A stretch of 64,000 bases of DNA from contig NZ_KI421511.1 of the NCBI RefSeq assembly GCF_000473265.1, positions 2,703,560 through 2,767,559 of the forward strand. The letters run 5' to 3'. The notes beneath the pieces are model-generated. The model saw nothing but the letters and a program-made list of their open reading frames with translations. It was not told where the DNA came from and did no database searches. The number at the start of each line of letters is the position of its first letter. The stretch's first letter is position 1. The stretch is from Amycolatopsis thermoflava N1165. GTDB taxonomy: Bacteria; Actinomycetota; Actinomycetes; Mycobacteriales; Pseudonocardiaceae. Below are positions 61,536 through 64,000 of the stretch, one piece after another. A program made the translations under genes and the position numbers.

Positions 61536-63022
61536 CACTTCCGGTCCCCCATCGCCAGCCCGACCGCCTCGGCCAGGTCACCCGCCACGTGCGCGTCCCG
61601 CCGCGCGGCTTCGATCTCCGCGGCCCGCGTGCGCGGGGTCGGCACGAGGACAGCGCGCGCGCCCGCGGCGCGGGCGGCCTCGATGTCGGCGCCGATGTCC
61701 CCGATGACCACGCAGTCCTCGGGCCGCACCCCCAGTGCCAGCGCGGCGCGCGTCACCAGGCCGGGCTTGGGCTTGCGGCAGCAGCAGCCGTCGCCGTCGG
61801 CGTGCACGCACACCTGCCAGGTGCCGAACGGCCCGAGCAGCTCCTCGACGCGGGCGTTCACCGCGGCCAGCTCGTCCCGGGTGATCAGCCCGCGGGCCAC
61901 ACCGGACTGGTTGCTCACCACGCCCACCGGGACGCCGGCGGCGCGCAGGCGGCGCAGCACGTCCTCGGCGCCGGGCACGGGGCGGACCTTGTCCGGGTCG
62001 TTGTTGTAGGGCTCGTCGTGGATGAGGGTGTCGTCGCGGTCGAACAGGATCGCCTTGGCGACCGGGCGCGGACGGCGCACCCGCACCTCGCCGGCGAGCC
62101 GGTGGCCCACCGCGACGGGCGGGATCAGCACGCTCGTGACGGCCATCTTCGCCAGCTCGTCCGCCGTCTTCGGCCCCGGCAGGATGCGGCGCAGCGCGAA
62201 CTCCGCGGTGAGACCCAGCCAGGCGAGGCCCGCGAACGCGGCCGGCGTGTTGCGGCGGGCGGCGGCGAACGCGAGCGCGGCCGCGCCGCTGACGGTGGTG
62301 AGCGCGTGGCGGCCGAGACGGCCGGGGCCTGCGGCGGACAGCTCCCTCCACTGTGGACCGAATTTGCGGCGCATCAGCGCGTTGTCGGCGTTGCCCCGCT
62401 GCGCGCGCACGCTGGCGAAGAAACCGCCGTGCCGTGCGGGGTGCAGTGTCCGGCGGGTGCCGTGCTCCAGCCGCCACCCGGCCTGCCGGACGCGCAGCGC
62501 GAGGTCGGCGTCCTCGCGGAAGGCCCGCGGGAACCGCTCGTCGAAACCGCCCACGGCGGCGAGAACCGCGCGCCGGTAGGCCATGTCCGCGGTGATCCAC
62601 TCCGCGGTGGCGAGCCCCGCGGTGTCCCGTTCCAGGTCGGTGGGGCGGCGGCCGCCGGTCGGGCCGGGCACCACGATCCGGCCCTGCGAGGCCGCCACGT
62701 CGGCGGCCAGCGACTCCAGGTCGGTCACCAGCCGCGACGGCCAGTCGGCGGTGGTGCGGACGTCGTCGTCGAGGAACGCGATCCACTCGGTGTCCGCGGC
62801 ACGCCAGCCCACGTTGCGCGCCGCGGCCGGGCCGCGGCCGCCGGAGCGCAGCACGCGCACCTTCAGGTTGGTGTCGGGCAGGGGCAGGTCGCCGGGTTCG
62901 GGGCGGTCGTCGACGACGATGACCTCCGCCGGGCCCGGCCCGATGCCGTGGCCGAGCGCGGACAGCAGAGCCCGGAGGCTGTCCCGGCCGGTCGTCGGGA
63001 CAACCACGGTGTAGGCCGTCAT
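61532..63022 (-). CDS. GT2 glycosyltransferase fused to GmhB-type HAD phosphatase
   Basis: A 496-residue two-domain protein. Residues ~1-210 are a GT-A family 2 transferase: TVVVPTTGRDSLRALLSALG, VIVVDDRPEPGD, WIAFLDDDVRTT (DxD) and FREDADLALRVRQAGW. A linker with hydrophobic patches follows. Residues ~335-496 are an HAD-IIIA phosphatase: AKAILFDRDDTLIHDEPYNN, VVSNQSGVARGLIT, CVHADGDGCCCRKPKPGL (the Cys/His zinc loop of GmhB) and VVIGDIGADIEAARAAGA. The second domain should remove the C7 phosphate of heptose-1,7-bisphosphate. ATG overlaps the carbamoyltransferase stop by four bases. Confidence 0.9.
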   Translation of the reverse strand: MTAYTVVVPTTGRDSLRALLSALGHGIGPGPAEVIVVDDRPEPGDLPLPDTNLKVRVLRSGGRGPAAARNVGWRAADTEWIAFLDDDVRTTADWPSRLVTDLESLAADVAASQGRIVVPGPTGGRRPTDLERDTAGLATAEWITADMAYRRAVLAAVGGFDERFPRAFREDADLALRVRQAGWRLEHGTRRTLHPARHGGFFASVRAQRGNADNALMRRKFGPQWRELSAAGPGRLGRHALTTVSGAAALAFAAARRNTPAAFAGLAWLGLTAEFALRRILPGPKTADELAKMAVTSVLIPPVAVGHRLAGEVRVRRPRPVAKAILFDRDDTLIHDEPYNNDPDKVRPVPGAEDVLRRLRAAGVPVGVVSNQSGVARGLITRDELAAVNARVEELLGPFGTWQVCVHADGDGCCCRKPKPGLVTRAALALGVRPEDCVVIGDIGADIEAARAAGARAVLVPTPRTRAAEIEAARRDAHVAGDLAEAVGLAMGDRKW

Positions 63023-64000
63023 GCCGGCCTCCGCACCACGAACGGGCCGATGGCGAGCAGGTCGATGGGGCTGGAGCCGAAGCACTCCAGCGCGTCGCGC
63101 GGCGAGTCGACCATCGGGCGGCCCGCGGTGTTGAGACTGGTGTTGACGACGACGGGGATCCCGGTGCGGGCGGCGAATTCTCCGAGCATGCGAGCGACCA
63201 GCGGCTCGCTCGCCGGGTCCACCGTCTGGATCCGCGCGGTACCGTCCACATGGGTCACCGCCGGGATGCGGTCCCTCCACTCCGGACGGACGTCGTGCAC
63301 GAACAGCATGTGCGGACTGGGCACGGGGCCACGCTCGAACAGCTCCCGCGCGCGGTCGGCGAGGACCATCGGCGCGACCGGGCGGAACTGCTCGCGGCCC
63401 TTGACGTCGTTGAGGCGTTCCAGGTTGCGCCGGTGGCCGGGGTGCGCGAGCAGCGAGCGGTGGCCCAGCGCGCGCGGGCCGAACTCGGCGCGGCCCTGGA
63501 ACCAGGCCACGATCTCGTCGTCGGCGAGCGCCTTGGCCACGGTGGCGGCGAGGTCGTCCGGCCGGTCGTAGCGCAGCCGGGCGGTGTCGAGCGCCTGCTG
63601 GATCTCGGCGTCGGTGAAGCCCCGCCCGAGGTCGGCGCCCGGCATCGGGGCGGCCGGTTCGCCCAGTTCCGCGGCGAGGTGCAGGGCGGCGCCGAGAGCC
63701 GTGCCCGCGTCGCCCGCGGCGGGCTGCACCCAGATCTCGTCGAACGGGCCGTCGGCGAGCAGCCGGGTGTTGGCCACGCAGTTCAGCGCGATGCCGCCGG
63801 CCATCGTGAGCCTGGACTGCCCGGTCCGGGCGTGCAGCCAGCGCAGCAGGTCGAGCAGGACCTCTTCGAGCCGCTGCTGCACGCTGGCCGCGAGGTCGGC
63901 GTGCTCGGGCCGGAAGTCCGCGCCGGGTTCCCGCCGCGGCGCGAACGGGGTCAGATCCACCGGTGGGGCGCGGAAACCGCCGTCCGGCGACGCGGCGATC
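63019..64000 (-). CDS. carbamoyltransferase (NodU/CmcH/TobZ type), 5' end outside window
   Basis: Only the C-terminal ~326 residues are in the window; the frame stays open through base 64000, so the start lies to the right. Seen are the Kae1-like ATP/metal segment LTMAGGIALNCVANTRL and the C-terminal YrdC-like domain DDEIVAWFQGRAEFGPRALGHRS, REQFRPVAPMVLADRA, AVTHVDGTARIQTV and VVVNTSLNTAGRPMVDSPRD. Family members move carbamoyl from carbamoyl phosphate to a sugar hydroxyl, through carbamoyl-adenylate. First visible gene of the heptose operon, suggesting a carbamoylated glycan or natural product. Confidence 0.9.
   Translation of the reverse strand, partial: IAASPDGGFRAPPVDLTPFAPRREPGADFRPEHADLAASVQQRLEEVLLDLLRWLHARTGQSRLTMAGGIALNCVANTRLLADGPFDEIWVQPAAGDAGTALGAALHLAAELGEPAAPMPGADLGRGFTDAEIQQALDTARLRYDRPDDLAATVAKALADDEIVAWFQGRAEFGPRALGHRSLLAHPGHRRNLERLNDVKGREQFRPVAPMVLADRARELFERGPVPSPHMLFVHDVRPEWRDRIPAVTHVDGTARIQTVDPASEPLVARMLGEFAARTGIPVVVNTSLNTAGRPMVDSPRDALECFGSSPIDLLAIGPFVVRRPA

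Overview
The window is very GC-rich, and its genes use GTG and TTG starts freely. Many genes have a TANNNT -10 box only 6-7 bases before the start codon (leaderless transcripts). The gene content (CoaE fused to a GrpB-like domain, LCP protein, PucR and AfsR-type regulators, streptogrisin-type protease, family 2B encapsulins) points to an actinomycete, most likely Pseudonocardiales (Amycolatopsis-like). This placement is inferred from gene content and style, not from a database match. No rRNA, tRNA, insertion sequence or CRISPR array was seen.

Layout. 1-2.2 kb: RbsC/RbsA-type sugar ABC transporter, cut by the window edge. 2.3-3.6 kb: Xre/RES toxin-antitoxin pair ending in a 16-bp hairpin. 3.6-6.7 kb: S9 peptidase and a TerC protein preceded by a recognisable yybP-ykoY (Mn2+) riboswitch. 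6.8-10.6 kb: S15-type hydrolase fused to an ABC ATPase (frameshifted as read) plus its permease. 10.6-16 kb: enoyl-CoA hydratase, VOC protein, MmcQ protein between two unrelated minisatellites, and uvrB. 16.2-25.5 kb: PucR regulator, DUF402 protein, ABC exporter, GT39-like protein with a NarL-type two-component system, a DUF4097-like protein and coaE. 25.6-32.6 kb: secreted S1 protease, LCP protein, small Cys proteins, an ATPase-LuxR regulator and an alpha/beta hydrolase. 32.7-38.5 kb: a GntR-controlled sugar uptake locus (SMP-30 lactonase, lipoprotein, permease, ATPase, secreted aldose 1-epimerase). 38.5-42.3 kb: SnoaL-like protein, divergent methyltransferase/TetR pair with clear operators, and a propeller protein with a DUF4239 membrane protein.

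42.9-48.7 kb is the most unusual locus: two different family 2B encapsulin shell proteins, a polyprenyl diphosphate synthase (a recognised family 2 cargo type), an IspH with a long N-terminal extension, and a tiny ispG remnant holding only the first ~35 and last ~16 codons. It reads as an isoprenoid nanocompartment with its own partly decayed precursor supply.

48.7-55.7 kb: a PPOX-fold protein (frameshifted as read), a 121-bp tandem array, a small stress-type cluster (DUF3140, DUF3618, holin-X), ctaD, metallophosphoesterase-BON-nucleotidyltransferase, a HATPase regulator behind a SigB/SigF-like promoter, and a STAS protein. 55.7-64 kb: a minus-strand operon whose genes mostly overlap by about 4 bases, for heptose sugar assembly: UDP-sugar dehydrogenase, two GT9 heptosyltransferase-like proteins, SDR, bifunctional HldE, GmhA-like isomerase, a GT2-GmhB phosphatase fusion and a carbamoyltransferase cut by the right edge. 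ADP-heptose routes are best known from Gram-negative LPS, so a near-complete set in an actinomycete is notable.
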